Source: Branchiostoma belcheri (taxonomy: Eukaryota > Chordata > Leptocardii > Amphioxiformes > Branchiostomatidae). Taken from it: a stretch of 64,000 nucleotides of DNA. Of this stretch, positions 1 to 12,900 are shown in pieces (the stretch's first letter is position 1; every line of letters begins with the position of its first letter). A program made the translations under genes and the position numbers. A model generated the notes under the pieces. The model ran no database searches and was not told the origin of the DNA. It saw only the letters and a list, made by a program, of their open reading frames with translations. Location of the stretch: contig NW_017804054.1 of assembly GCF_001625305.1 (NCBI RefSeq), positions 147,648 through 211,647 on the forward strand. Direction: 5' to 3'.

Positions 1-206
1 AGAAAGTCATGTCAAGTGAGTGTGTACTCTAGCAGTTGTAAACATGCTCCTGTCTGTAGCAAATTTCCTTACTCCCTTCCCTAAAGTTCATCTATCCCTA
101 ACTACTTTTGTTATGTCCAAGCCCTACACATTTTCCCTCTACTACTGTGCTTCATTTTAAAGTGTTTCAGTATGCATGAATATAACTTTGTTACATGGTA
201 TTCCAG

Positions 207-3191
207 GTTCAGTCGGTAAGGTGTTCCGTGGAACAATGAAGATCTACTCAAGACAACTCATCACCAAAGATGATGTAAGTCCTGTAAACAAATAAGATAT
301 GGAAGCAAAAACATTTTCTGTAGTGTATATACAAACTGTGGTTATCAGTAAGTCTTAGAACACAATAGATGTTGAAAATAGTGGTTATGCTTTGACCTTT
401 TGGATCAATGTGCTAAAAAGATTATACATGTATTTGTTTTAAATATGGGTACAACGTATCTTTCGATCACTGCCTGTGGATGATTGTGATTAGAAAATAC
501 ATTTACATGATAACGTATCATAATACACAGTAACTGTATACTTAGTAGTGAGTATGAAGCTACATGTAACTGTAGACATTTTTGTTACTTTTGACTAGAC
601 TGGTGAGGCCAAAGTATCAGAGGGATCAGGTTAGTGTGTATTTTCCTATGTTTCTGCTTTTTATTTAATATTTGTATACATGTGAGGGAAATGCAAGCAG
701 ACACAATTTAAAGTATAAAATTTACTGTGTGTGTTCCCCCCGAATCAGTTGTTAAAATTCTTACATATGAATTACATGTATGATCAGGCCCATTCTGGTT
801 CAGAAAAGAACTTCTTGATATCAATTAACAGAAATAATGAAAGATTTTGAGGATTTTGTCAATTTTCTTACTCTTATGAGAAAAAAATAGAATTGGGCTG
901 TTTTAGTACATGTTTATACTGTCAAGAGTTAATGGTTCTGAAAGGGAAACAAAATACATTTTGTATTGTCATTCCTTTAGCCCTTGCAATGGTTTGTTCA
1001 TTAAAATGATTTTGTCTCATTCATGATTGTGTTCTAGAAAAAGAAGCTGAAAAAGGGCCAGGTTTGTAGATGTCTGTTATTTCCCTACACTAGGACTGAA
1101 TGTTTCATCTCTTTTTCAAGCAGTCTGTCATGACAATGTTAAATGCAACAATCAAACTTGATAACTAACCTGGGTGGGGGCCGTTGCATAATTTGTTTGG
1201 CATACGCATTTTATGAAAATGTAGCATGGCATGATCTTTTGAACATGAAAATTACTATCTAAAAGTACACGAAAATTATTATCTAAAAGTGTCTATTCTT
1301 AACCACTGTTTTATTTATTTATGTCTTAAAATGGCCTGAAAACATTGAAAAAATTTTGCAATTCCACATCCTGCATTTTTCTGGCTTGTTTCGAGGAAAC
1401 ATCCTCTTGGCAGCTCATCAACATGATCTTTTAAACCATTTTTGATTGCTACTCTGTGAATTTGTTGAACATTTTGGATTGTTACTAACAAATGTGTGCT
1501 TTGAATAACTCTTTAATTCATCATTTCCTTATCTGTAATGTTGCTGTGCTAAAACACATTGACATTTGCACAGATTTACCATCAGCCAAGTTATCCATGT
1601 TTTCTATAATTTCATCTTCTGTAGAGACTGTGACGACATCACCCTTCATGTACCTGACCCTTGACCTGCCCCCGCCGCCGCTGTTCCAGGACGAATACGA
1701 GCAGAACATCATCCCGCAGGTGCCGCTCGCAAACCTGCTCGCCAAGTTCAACGGGGAAACCGAGAAGGTTGAAATTCATTGATGTTTTGAATCATCTAAT
1801 TTGCAGCATTTCTACAAGAAGACCATACAAGAGCTTTGTGTTGTAAGAATTTGGTGAAGAATTACCATAGGATAATGATTGTAATCAGTTGAATATTTGA
1901 CTTCTACACACATCCAGGAGTACAAGTCTTACAAAGACTCCACCCTGAAGAGGTTTGAACTAACCAGGCTGCCTCCTTATCTCATCCTCTATGTGAAGGT
2001 AAGGCTACCCCAAATATTCCTGCTTAAAGTTTTTCAAGCACAGTAACACATTGTGGAGAAAAAGACAACCATATCAGGACATTTTCAAAATCAAACTTCA
2101 GAAGTGATCATTATTAAGCTGCTTGTCACACACTGCTATGTAGTTACGTTGATTTTATTTTCTGTGCAGCGGTTCACCAAGAACAACTTCTACGTGGAGA
2201 AAAATCCAACCATCGTCACCTTCCCAGTCAAGTAAGTAGAGAACTAGTATTTTTGGTATACCGGTAGTTGCCCTTGTTTTTATTTTCAGAATGCCACAAG
2301 CAGGTCTTATCTATCATAAATTTCTTTCATGTATTGGGGGTATAGCCCCTTCAATTCTTGAGGAATATGATGCAAACATTTCAAAAGATACATATTTTTT
2401 TTATTTCAGGAACATTGATTTGAGGGAATACCTGTCTAAGGACCCAGAGATCCAGAAGAAGCACCCCAACACGACCTATGACCTGATAGCTAACATTGTT
2501 CATGATGGGTTGCCTGGAGCAGGCAAGGGAACCTACAGAGTCCACATCTATCACAAGGTTTGCTGGTTTTTGTACTGTAAACTATAAACTCATTGCATTG
2601 CAAGCAACAGATTTTCCTTTAGCATTGCATTAGTCTTCAAGTGGGAAGGTGTTCATGTATCTGTTTCTTCAAGACCAATCTATACCTGTGTTCAGCGATA
2701 GCCTACCAGCGACGAAGGGATGTCTCCTCGACAGTTTGGCGCAAGTCTGAACTTTCAAAATAATCCCATTGTAGAGAAATTCAACGAGATTCTGGGGTAG
2801 AAAAATAGCCACCTAAAGAAAAGTTTTGCAAAACCCAGCGTTCTGATTGGCCGGTGCGGTCACGTGGGAGGGTTCCACCACCGCCTGAATCTATTCTTTC
2901 TATACCACAGGGTTCAGGCCAGTGGTATGAGATGCAGGATCTCCATGTAGCCGACATCTTACCTCAGATGATCACCTTGTCAGAGTCTTACATACAGGTA
3001 TGCTTTCTTCTACATGAACAAGACATTCATACACAGTATACCTAAAGATCATGTTTCTCAGTTAAAGGCTTCTGAAAGTAATGATTTTCATCAATTCTTG
3101 AGAGAAAAACTTTTCTTCCTTTTTCATTTCCCAGATATGGGAGCTGAGGAAAGACCAGACGTCAGACGCAGACATCACTGCAGACTCCTGA
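207..3191 (+). CDS. USP39: USP39 (SAD1-like U4/U6.U5 tri-snRNP protein), 3' part only
   Basis: This is the C-terminal part of a ubiquitin-specific-protease-fold protein of the spliceosomal tri-snRNP; the 5' exons lie outside the window. Exons read as 207-274, 599-629, 1038-1061, 1625-1767, 1918-1998, 2170-2231, 2410-2557, 2911-2997 and 3135-3191, in one continuous frame. Diagnostic stretches are TFMYLTLDLP-like FMYLTLDLPPPPLFQDE, KRFTKNNFYVEKNPTIV, NTTYDLIANIVHDG and DILPQMITLSESYIQIWE, which match vertebrate USP39 closely. Known family members are catalytically dead; the His-box position reads GTYRVHIYHKGSGQWYE without the usual catalytic GHY, which agrees. Exons 599-629 and 1038-1061 encode a short acidic/Lys-Glu stretch (GEAKVSEGSEKEAEKGPE) that is poorly conserved. 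Known role: recruitment and stability of the tri-snRNP before spliceosome activation, in the nucleus. Confidence in identity is high; the two micro-exons are inferred. Confidence 0.93.
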
Positions 3192-4409
3192 TGTCAGCAT
3201 GATGACTTTTTATAGATAAAATGCCATAGATTAAGGTCTTAGGATATCTGATTGGTTAAGAGGGAGCAAACTACAATCTCTCATTGGTTAGAAATGGACC
3301 AATCACTGTTTATATAAGACACTGACAGTTAGGGCATAAACATTTCTGAGTGTAAGTGTAAAGGCAAGAGTCTTCAATAAAGTCTAATCAACTACATGTA
3401 CTAGTATACTGTTCAATGTAGTTTACAGACTATTTAAATGATTCGCGCGCACGTGTACTACATGTACTGTACTTCATCTTTTACATACATGTATTGTATC
3501 AATGATGTATTATGCCAAATTTCCTGACATTGTGGTGATATAAAAACCTGAGAAGAGAATTATGGTATTATTTTCTGGAAGGTGCCTAGTTGAAGCAATT
3601 GTTTAGTTTACCCCAACAGTCATGTCAAGTAATACAAATAAACACATGGAAGTTGTGGATGTGCTCTGTGATGTTTATGTTAGTTCTGTTGACTGTACAC
3701 AGTGAAGAAAGACAAATGCTTTAACCATAGTCTATCTTGTACAAAATTGGCATTTCTGAGACAGGTTAAAATGCCCTTTTCTTAGTGTTATTCTACAGTT
3801 CGTAAATAGCAATAACAGGCCTAAAGTTTATTACACATGTACTAATAGTATAACATCAGCAAATACAGATATAGGAAATACTGTCGGTTCCAACTAAAAA
3901 TTGATCCCTTCTCTTTCTGTTTTAAGAAATAATGAGACGTACGGCTATACTTTCTTAGCAACACAATCATGGCTCATAGCATACTAAAGGTCAAAAACAC
4001 AAAGCCAACATACTGCCTAAAACCACCATATCCATAGGTCAAGCATTGATGTGTTCAGTCACAAAACTAGAAGTCTGATGTTCTATACCTAAACATGGGG
4101 AAAGACCAGTTTAGTGCCCTTGCTTTTGATTCTTCAACATCTCCCAAAACAATGTACACTGTACACCATATCAAAAAGTGCATGCAAGCCTATGCTAGAC
4201 TTTTGGTTTGAAGCACATAATATCAAGGAAACTTACAAAAAACACAATACTAGAAATTAAGTAAATGTCTTCCTACATTTTGTGCCATTGCAGTCAAGTG
4301 CAGAGTAACATATAATACACTGCAAACATTAGGCCTTATTCTTCCAGATTCAACCGACCAGTATGAAAAGTCAATAGCTAACACCTTAATTATTGTGACC
4401 TACAGCGAT
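3192..4409. other. Convergent 3' UTR / intergenic region between USP39 and RBM22
   Basis: No coding potential was seen. For USP39 on the plus strand, AATAAA occurs at 3376-3381 and again at 3637-3642, so at least two poly(A) sites are possible. The right-hand side is presumably the 3' UTR of RBM22, which runs in the opposite direction. The two transcripts may come very close tail to tail. Confidence 0.5.
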
Positions 4410-7400
4410 CTAGTTCTTGGGAGGGGGTTGGGTTGGTGCGGGGGGCTGCTGTGCTTGAGAGCCCATCCTCTGGGGGTCCTGGGAGGGGTAGTGGATAGGG
4501 GCGGGGCCTCGCATGGGGGGCGGAGCCTGGCCTTGCGGCATCATGGGAGGCGGCTGGAAGCCGGGTGGTCGGAGGCCAGGAGGAGGTCCTCGGAAACCTG
4601 GCATCAACGGGCGCGGAGGCATTCCTGTGGGAAAGGTGTCGTTTAAACCAACTTAGTGGATCATCAAGGAAAGAGTCTTCATTGCATTTTTATGTCTAGG
4701 GGCTTAGTACATGTTTGTACATACAAATATGGCCTTAATCAATGTAAATGAATAATTTACATTTACAGATCAAATTTACAAATATATGTATGTAAACAGA
4801 CTAACAGAAATAGGATGGGCACCTACACATAATTATCAAGCTAGCCACTGTCAGCTGTCATAAAATTACTGACAATATCTGATATTTGATGATGATTGAC
4901 AATGAGATATTTTCTTATCATTTATCCTACATGTATGTTGTGCTCCTTACCTGGTGGTGCCATGCCTGGTGGTAAGGGGGGTGGCATGCCCAGTGGAGGG
5001 GGTGGCAGCATCTGGCCTGAGCTGGGAGGGGGCTGGGGCTGCGGGGGTAGGTTGAAGTAGTTGGGAGTCGACACGGTCACCTCACCAGGGGGTAGTGGCA
5101 GAGCTGAAAAAAAAGGAATTTGCTTTTCATCTCATAGAAAACTGTTCACTTCTTTTAGTTGCAATACTGTAAGTTAGAGACAAAGAGATATTCTTTCTTT
5201 TATCTTGAAATTTCATCTGTGTTGGTAAAAATCATCCCCAAATTTTTGACTGTACAACTCCAGTCTTTGTCAAGGAATAAACAACCTATGACCCACTGCT
5301 CACCAAATCATGTGTCATTTGCATAACGTGACATCACAGAAGTGGTGGATTGCTCATTCCTTGATAAAGACTAAGAGCTGTACAGTCGAAAATTTGGGTA
5401 ACTCCAAGTTTTTGTGTTGGAATAATGAGTACTCACCCCCAGGTAGCCCAGGTACTGGTGCCAGACTCATGTCCAGCTCCGAGTGCTCTCCTGGCTTCTT
5501 GTCCTTCCCCTGGGCCTGAGAGCGACCCCACCTGACGCTGAGCCGGCGCCCGTTGATGATGAGTTTGTTGAAGGTTCTCTCTGCCGCCATCTCCGCTGCG
5601 GGCCGCGATGTGAACTGGATAAACGCACACTGTTGCCTAGCAACCATAGTGATCGACCTGATTTCACCAAACTGGTAAAAATGATCCCTGTAAAAAAATG
5701 TAAAAACATGTTACCAAACAGTGATCAGTGAAGTCTTTGACATAAAACACAAATGTCTTTGCTATAGAACCAAATTGCAATGAAAAAAATTCATAGTTGT
5801 GAAGGAGTATATCCTACCTAAGATCCTGTTCAGTGATCTTATCCCCCAGCCCCCCTATGTACAGAGTTGTAATGGAACGGTCCTCGGGTGGCTTCAGAGA
5901 TGGCATGTTGTCATATCTCTTCAGCAGTTTGTAAGCCACCGGGTCATTGACCCCATAGTAGCGGTCCTTGATGTTCTGGTCTGCCAAGGGGTCATCCGGA
6001 GTCTGTTGGCTTCTCGTGCCTGAAAAAAGTTGACAAAATCTCAGTTAAGTTCAAAATTAATCAAATATGTATAGTTCAGTCAAATTTCTAAAGCTGAAAA
6101 TTGGTTTTCGTCCCCAAATTACCCCTTTGCTCCTAAGCTACTACAAAAGATGATGTAATCACCTGTATGGACACTCCTCTCCTCTCTTACATTCACCTTT
6201 GACCCAGAAGGAACAGATGTGAGGGCGGTTCCTCTTGTAGTAGGGCGTGGTGCGGGCCAGCTTCAGTAACATGTCACTGGGGGCCTGGGCCTTCCCTAAC
6301 TGTCCCACAGCTTTGGAGCCATCTGTGTTGGCAATCTGTTGGAGGGGACAGAAGTTGATTAATGAATTGTAAAGATAAAGTACGGGGGTGAGGTACAGGT
6401 ACAAGTGTGCTCAAATGTGTCTCTGTGTGTGCTCTGTATGTGTGAGCAAATTGTTGACATGTATAACTTGAGGATATTTTTGTCCATATCCATGATTTCT
6501 GCACAGACAAGAAACACTTGCTTCTCCTTCTTCTTGAAATAAGTAAGGTTGATATATATGTACATACCTCCCTCTCCATGTTCTGTGTATAGTATTCCTT
6601 GTTGACGTCAGACTTGGGGACATCATCCTTCAGCTGTAGGGCACGATCACGCACCTCCACTGGCAAACCTGTATAAAACATGAGCAAAGTGTTATCATTT
6701 CAGTAGCTAACAGCTATTGCAGGTTTCAAAATTGTTGGCCTGCCGATCATAAAGAATCTTTTTCAAACCTGGACAAAAAAAACACTTGCTGGTACAGTAT
6801 GCTATGTAAAAGCCACAAAAAGCTGAAATCACAAAGTCTTCAGAATGCTAAAAGATGACCACTTCAATCTTATAGAAGCTTAGAAACCCACCATACTCCA
6901 GATCCAGCAGACATGTCTGGCAGACGTTCTTCAGCTTGCTGCATGTCTGACACACCTCCGTCTTCTTAAACCTCATCCTCGCTCCCGGACACCACCGGAA
7001 CACTGTGAAGGGGCGCTGGCAGATCTACGGAAGACATGGCAGTGTTCGAAATACTTTTTTGAGCCTGGTAGCTACCTAGGGCAAAAACTAGGTAGCACAT
7101 CAGACTTTTAGGTTGCCTCCCCGGTTTGTCAACAACCAAGCAGAGGCGCGTAATGCAGATGTGTCATGCAAGATTTGCATACCGACTGGCACCCAGCTGG
7201 CATGCGCGGTGCTTGAAAGAAATTTACGTGCTAGTGTATCGCTGTATTTGTGGAGATAACTGGAGATGCTGCGACATGAAGATCTAGCCCTGACTCGGCT
7301 CATGTGAGCGCCGCCTGGTGTCGCTTGCACAGTGAATGCTTGCACCTTTGACAAAGTTTGAGTTCAGGGGAGTTTCAGCTTGTGTGGTGCGTTCGCTGAG

Positions 7401-8514
7401 TAATGAAGCAAATCATGTTGCGTGGTGCTAGTGTGCTACCAGGTATTTATCTGTATCTGTATCGGTATAGCCGGTATAACCGCCCTTCGATGTAACACAC
7501 CAGCTAACACTGCATGGAATGAATGGCTTGCATACCTTCCAAGAAATGAAGAAGAGTACAAGCACCTCAAACAATACATGTTATCATGCACATCTATGAA
7601 AGTACTTTTCATATGTAACATGTGATTTTTAACAATGTAACCATCAAAAACAAAGAGGTTCACATACCTTGCATTCTTTTCCATACTTCTCCTTTGTCTA
7701 CATAAGGGAAAGAAAATTTTTAGAATGAGATTCTCAACCACACTATGTTTGAATTCGTATGTTTTACATTGTACTAGACAGTGTAACAATAAAACAAAAC
7801 AGACATGTATAAGACAGCATGTAAGCCAGACCATGGAGGTAGAATCAAATATTTCTACCTCCATGGCCAGACTACTTTACCTCGTACATGTACATCGTAC
7901 TAGTATAATTTCAGGCAGTTATACATTAAATTGAGTTTCAGCAAGGAGGTTTAAAATCTTGTACTCAACCTCCTTGGTTGAGAGAGCTGATGGGACTTTG
8001 GAGCAAATATTTCTTTCTGAAGACAGGTTACTTACCATCCGTATGTAGGGGTTATCTCCTAGACATGTCTGGCACAGAATAGGGAACTCCTGTGGGTAGG
8101 AAAATCAGAAACACGTTTATACATAAGATAAAGGAAAGAGACAAGAACTTTGACAAGTGTTCCCACCATCCACCATTCTCCCAAGCATAGTATTCACAAC
8201 CTACTGAAACCCGTGGTCACCAATACGTAGGTAAATACATATCTACATATATTTGCAACATAATAATTGTTTTTTCGGCGTATGGAGACCATGCGACATG
8301 AGGTTTTGTGGAAAATCGAGTTTGGTGTGATCGTTCCATATCATGCGCTATTAAACGACGGTACCCTTAGCTGAGACCAAAGTAACCACGGAAAAGGCTA
8401 GCCTGGACCTTTGTATATCGGTTACTGTACTTGAATATGGTGTAAGAGACCTGTACTTACCGAATCTTCCCAGTTTTGCCGGTTGTACGTATTTGCACCC
8501 AAGGAAGTCGCCAT
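4410..8514 (-). CDS. RBM22: RBM22 pre-mRNA-splicing factor, with one apparent frameshift base
   Basis: Ten exons on the minus strand: 8461-8514, 8036-8089, 7668-7697, 6892-7024, 6568-6668, 6163-6335, 5818-6019, 5437-5687, 4951-5103 and 4410-4624. The start [18 protein letters not shown] matches vertebrate RBM22. In order follow an N-terminal Cys-rich zinc-binding region ([27 protein letters not shown]), the CCCH finger ([16 protein letters not shown]), an RRM ([10 protein letters not shown] and [15 protein letters not shown]) and a Pro/Gly-rich tail ending [15 protein letters not shown]. Known role: it contacts U6 and intron RNA in the activated spliceosome. The exon sum is one base too long: HEKPTD and PDDPLADQN in exon 5818-6019 are in different frames, the extra base being about position 6000. 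Apart from that the protein is complete (about 454 aa). Confidence 0.93.
7449..7530. repeat. SINE-like interspersed repeat, copy in RBM22 intron 3
   Basis: A stretch containing ccggtataaccgcccttc and then aacacaccagct closely resembles the stretch at 45041-45150 (ccggtataactgctcttc, then aacacaccaact). Two diverged copies in introns of unrelated genes suggest an old dispersed repeat. Just to the left, 7049-7445 contains ggtagc-rich inverted words (cctggtagc near 7065 and gctaccagg near 7436) that could be the ends of a further small element. I could not define its borders. Confidence 0.4.
7831..7866. repeat. Perfect 13-bp inverted repeat with 10-bp loop (RBM22 intron 2)
   Basis: Arms at 7831-7843 (ccatggaggtaga) and 7854-7866 (tctacctccatgg) are exact reverse complements around a 10-base A+T-rich loop. 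It could form a hairpin in the intron RNA. No wider element was seen around it. Confidence 0.6.
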
Positions 8515-9916
8515 TTTGATGACGCCAAGCCAATGTAAGATACCCACAATGCATTGCGGGCGATGGGCGATGCCATTACAAAGAACAGGGAGGGATTTAA
8601 CCTTTGACCCCAACATTAAATTTTAAGCAAGGTTCAGCATAGGTTGCTGTAAAAATTGGTCAGACTGCCAGAGCAGTTAGCCAGTTAGAGGGTGTCTTTA
8701 TTTTGTACGGAAAGGACAACAAATTATAATAGCTTTCAATCCCAGATATTCCTTTCTGGTGGGTTACAAAACGTATACAAAAGACCAAGGAGACTCCATG
8801 CTCGAACCAAATTCAAATCGATGGGAGCTACTGGGGCAAAATTGATACAAAATGTATAAGTAGCATTAACAAGTGCATTTGTCACCTTCACTGGTTGAAG
8901 GTGCCTGTATTGGTGACTATGAACTCTGTGCCAATCATAATGCTTTGGAGACTTAATGATGTGTTAGTGTTTTTGGACACAGGTCTTGTAAATAACAGTG
9001 AGACAAAACACAGATGAAGCAAGAGAACACGTAAGGTTTGATTCAATCAAGGCTTTATACATGTGTTTCTACTGTATCAGCATCATATCATACCATTATC
9101 ACACAGTCATGATTTGAGATGAGCTGTCCCTCCCATCCCCCATAAAAAGAAATACTGTATTTCTCTCCTAACCCTTTAGATTAGAATAATCCTGAATGGT
9201 ACAACAATGCTCTTAACCAGGTAACTAGTTGCCACAAGTCAAGATGCTAGTTTGAGCACAATACACTTTAGTTCAACAGTTCAACTAAGGGCTTAACCAA
9301 TGATTCTACAAAATTCAAGAAAACATCATTTCAAACTTGTTTGCTACAAGTACAAGAATAAAATACCGGTCGCCGGTAGATGGTTTTCCTTTACACTCTC
9401 ATATCAGTTTTGGAGTGTCATGCAGTCAGAATTCTGTGGCCTATTCAAGTTGGCACTGATATGCATTATACGAAATTGAATGCTAGTACATGTGTACATT
9501 TCTGCTCATTCAGAAAATTAAACCATTTTGTCTAGGACATAATCCATGTCAGAATTATAAAGTTTTCATCAAATGTTGCCATTGTAAATACACTATTGCC
9601 TAGGCTGCAAATTAGTACCAGTACATTCCATATAAATCCCTTCATAAGGTGACTAGATATCACTAGTAAATCACTAGATAGTTAAACAACACATACTAAC
9701 TACTGTAACATAATAACAGTGTTTGTTTTAACAGTATTAAACGTTAATTCATCCTACAATCATCTTACAATCTACCATTAAAATATCCATTGACAGAACA
9801 AAAACAAAACTTCTTGAGAACATTCTCTAATTGTTAAAAGTAAAATAATCAAGGGAAAAGAACATCAACATAAATTCTCAAACATTTTTGACAGAGGTAT
9901 CATTCAATGATTTTAT
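8515..9916. other. RBM22 promoter side and NOLC1 3' UTR
   Basis: About 1.4 kb without a convincing gene. The part next to 8514 is RBM22 5' flank, with a CCAAT-like word (gccaatg) and a G+C-rich patch. The rest up to 9916 is A+T-rich, in keeping with the 3' UTR of NOLC1; an AATAAA overlaps the NOLC1 stop region near 9915. No RNA gene was recognised. Confidence 0.4.
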
Positions 9917-12900
9917 TTATTCTGAGTCAAACTTGATAGAGTTAACCCCCATGTCTATAGGACCACCACGGTAGGATCCCCGCTTCTTCTTGGTCTTCTC
10001 GTGCCTGAAGGATTTTCCCTTGGTGAACTTCAGGTCCTTGTTGGCTTTGGCACCCCATGCATCGCCTCCCTGTGGAATAAAAAAAGAACATTACAGAATT
10101 TGGTAATGTGATATAGTGACTACAATGTAGTTGGTAATGAGCCTGTGGTACTTAGTATATTGTTAAATATTAAATGAATTTTAAACAAAGAATTCTGTAG
10201 GATAACTGACCTTGGACTCGAAGGCATTGTTCTGCAGACGTGGGTCAATTTCAACCTCTTCTTCACGTACCCTCCGGAAAGGGGTGTTCTTCTGTGGGCA
10301 GAAAAGTGGTGTTGTAATTATCTATGTCAATACATTACATGTACATTTTGTACTTCCATTGCTTTAAAGCAATGCTTACTTGTACCAAAAAATGTTTCAT
10401 TAAGAAACAATGTTAACATTGGAAATCTTAAAGTACGTACAAACTTTCCAAACAAAATAAATAATCGTTTAATTCCTTCAATAACAGTTAACACTGTAAT
10501 ATGAAAGAAGAAAGCTATAATTTGATACCTTTTCTTGCTGTTTCTTTGTTTTGGGTACTGTGTTTGGGGTCTTCTTCTCTGCCTGTTGGTTGGAAGGAGT
10601 AGTCTTGGGGGTCTTGGGCTCCGGTGTCTTGGCTGGAGTCTTTTTCTCCTCTTCTTCTGAACTGCTTTCTTCTGATGAACTGCTCTCAGCTTTCTTAGCA
10701 TTGGCTGTGACAAAAGACAGAAGACTTTATCGTCCATACTTATTATTTCTTTTATTCAGTCTTAGGATGTTTCTTTATCAACACCCAGGTCTTCCTTCTT
10801 AACTTTGCAGGTTTCACAGTGACACTACAAATATGCATTTTTATTACACTTCTGCTGTACTACAGCATTGTTCACAAACCAAATAATGCCCAAACTTCCT
10901 TTCCCTTCTTTCACAAGACAAAGTTGAATGAGTTTACGATAGCTCACCTGTAGGCTTTTTCTCTGTAGATGCAGGAGTGGGTGTCTTGGGTTTGGGAGCC
11001 TCCTTCTCTTCCTCAGAACTGTCGGAACTGTCCGAGTCTGAAGAGCTGTCTGCTTTGGCTTTCTTGGCGACTCCATTCACCTGTGACAACAAAACATTAG
11101 AAACGATTAGATTGAATGAATTGTGAAAGCAGATACAACTCCAAAACCATGTGAAATCTATGTCCAGTTTTGTGGACATGGCTACCCCGGACACTTTTGT
11201 GAGCAAACCTCAACATATTGTGTTTGTGTCTTGCAATATTACCACTATCGAATTTGTTCCTGTGGTATTGAGAACATGGTGGTGAGAAAAAGTCCCTTTC
11301 AACCTGGCTTAAAGTATCGACTAACCAAATACTGATCATGGTCATGCTACCTTTGGTGCTGTTTTTCCAGCAGGTTTCTTTTCCTCCTCTTCTGAGTCAC
11401 TAGACTCCTCTGAACTTGACTCATCCTTTTTCACAGGTGTTTTATTGACAGCTGGTTTTGTAGGTGTTTTTGTAGCTGGTGTTTTGGTTTCTTCATCTGA
11501 ACTACTGTCGTCAGAACTTTCTTCTGAGGAATTTGACTCTGCTTTCTTGGCCGCTGCTTTAGTTGCAACCTTAGGAGTGGTCTTTGCTTGTGTTTCTTCA
11601 TCTTCTGAAGAGTCCTCAGATGAACTGGACTCATCTTTCTTCACTGGTGTTTTCTTTGTGGCAGGTGTGGGGGCTGGCTTTGAAGCTGCCGGTTTTCCTT
11701 TGTTTTTGGCAGATTCATCTTCTGACTCTGAACTTGACTCTTCTGAGCTTGATTCCTCTGAGCTGGATTCTTTCTTTTTATTTGCTTGTGTCTTTTCTGG
11801 TGCCGTAGCCGGTGCCTTTTCTTCTTCACTCTCTGATTCAGAGGAGCTTGAGCTGTCATCTTTTTTCTTTGGGACAGTTTTTGCTGCTCCTGTCTTGGCC
11901 GTCACTGCCTTGACTTTGGACTCTTCTTCACTTTCTGAGCTACTTTCCTCAGAGCTTGAAGATTCAACCTTCTGCTTACCTGCCGCTGTCTTCTGAACAA
12001 CTTTTCCAGATGGCTTTTCTTCTTCTTCGCTCCCTGAGCTTGAGTCACTAGAGGAACTTTCTTCCTTCTTTTGAACTTGTGTTACAACTTTCTTGGCAGG
12101 AGGTGGTTTTGTTGTCTTGGAGGATTCTTCTTCATCAGATGATGAGTCAGATTCTTCAGATGAACTCTCTTTCTTTGGTGCTGGTCTTTTAACAGCAGCT
12201 TTTGTAGCTGGTGCAGGCTTTTTGGCAGTTTCTTCCTCAGAGCTTGAGTCTGATTCAGAGCTACTGCTTTCTTGTGTGGCCTGTTTCTTGGCTGGTGGTT
12301 TTGGGCTTGGTTTGGACTGTGCAGGTTTTGCAGGCTCTTCCTCACTTTCTGATGAAGAACTACTCTCCGAAGAGCTTTCCTTTTTTCTCTTTACTCCTGT
12401 CTCCTTCTTTGGGGTAGGGGTTGCCTTAGCTTGTGGTTTTTCCTCTTCATCTGAACTGCTATCAGATTCTGAAGAGCTTTCTTCCTTTGCCGCTTGCTTC
12501 TTTGCTGGAGTAGCTGTCTTCTTTGCAGGAGTCACTTTTGCAGGAGTCGCTTTTTTTGCAGGAGTGGTTGTCTTCTGTTTAGGGGTGGCCTTCTTCTTGG
12601 CTGGCGTTGCCTTCTTTTGAGCAGGAGTGACTTTCTTGGCTTCTGCTTCGCTGTCCGAACTTTCGTCATCAGACTCAGAGCCTGAACTGCTCTCTGCTTT
12701 CTTCACAGGGGTTGGTGTTTTGGGCGGAGCTGGTTTGTCCTCCTCGTCATCTGAGCTACTAGAGGAGGAGGAGGAGTCCTTTTTCTGTCGTTTGACGGCT
12801 GGTTTGGCCTGGGGTGTGCCTGTCCTTTTTCTCTTCTTGGCACTGTCAGGTGACCTGTGAAAGGTGAAAGAGCAGGTGTTGGCAAATAAACTTTATCAAG

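Noticed and set aside
2690-2905. Possible internal promoter in the USP39 intron (gattggcc and cacgtg words)
   Set aside because: A CCAAT-like and an E-box word together in G+C-richer DNA are suggestive, but no transcript start or gene follows.
7422-7864. Frames of 67 and 142 codons in RBM22 introns
   Set aside because: They overlap SINE-like sequence and a real RBM22 exon in another frame; no recognisable product.
11445-12620. Long plus-strand frames (183 and 175 codons) opposite the Ser-rich NOLC1 exon
   Set aside because: They are the complement of Ser/Lys/Glu codon runs, are low in complexity and have no start or splice logic of their own. The minus-strand frame has conserved ends on both sides.
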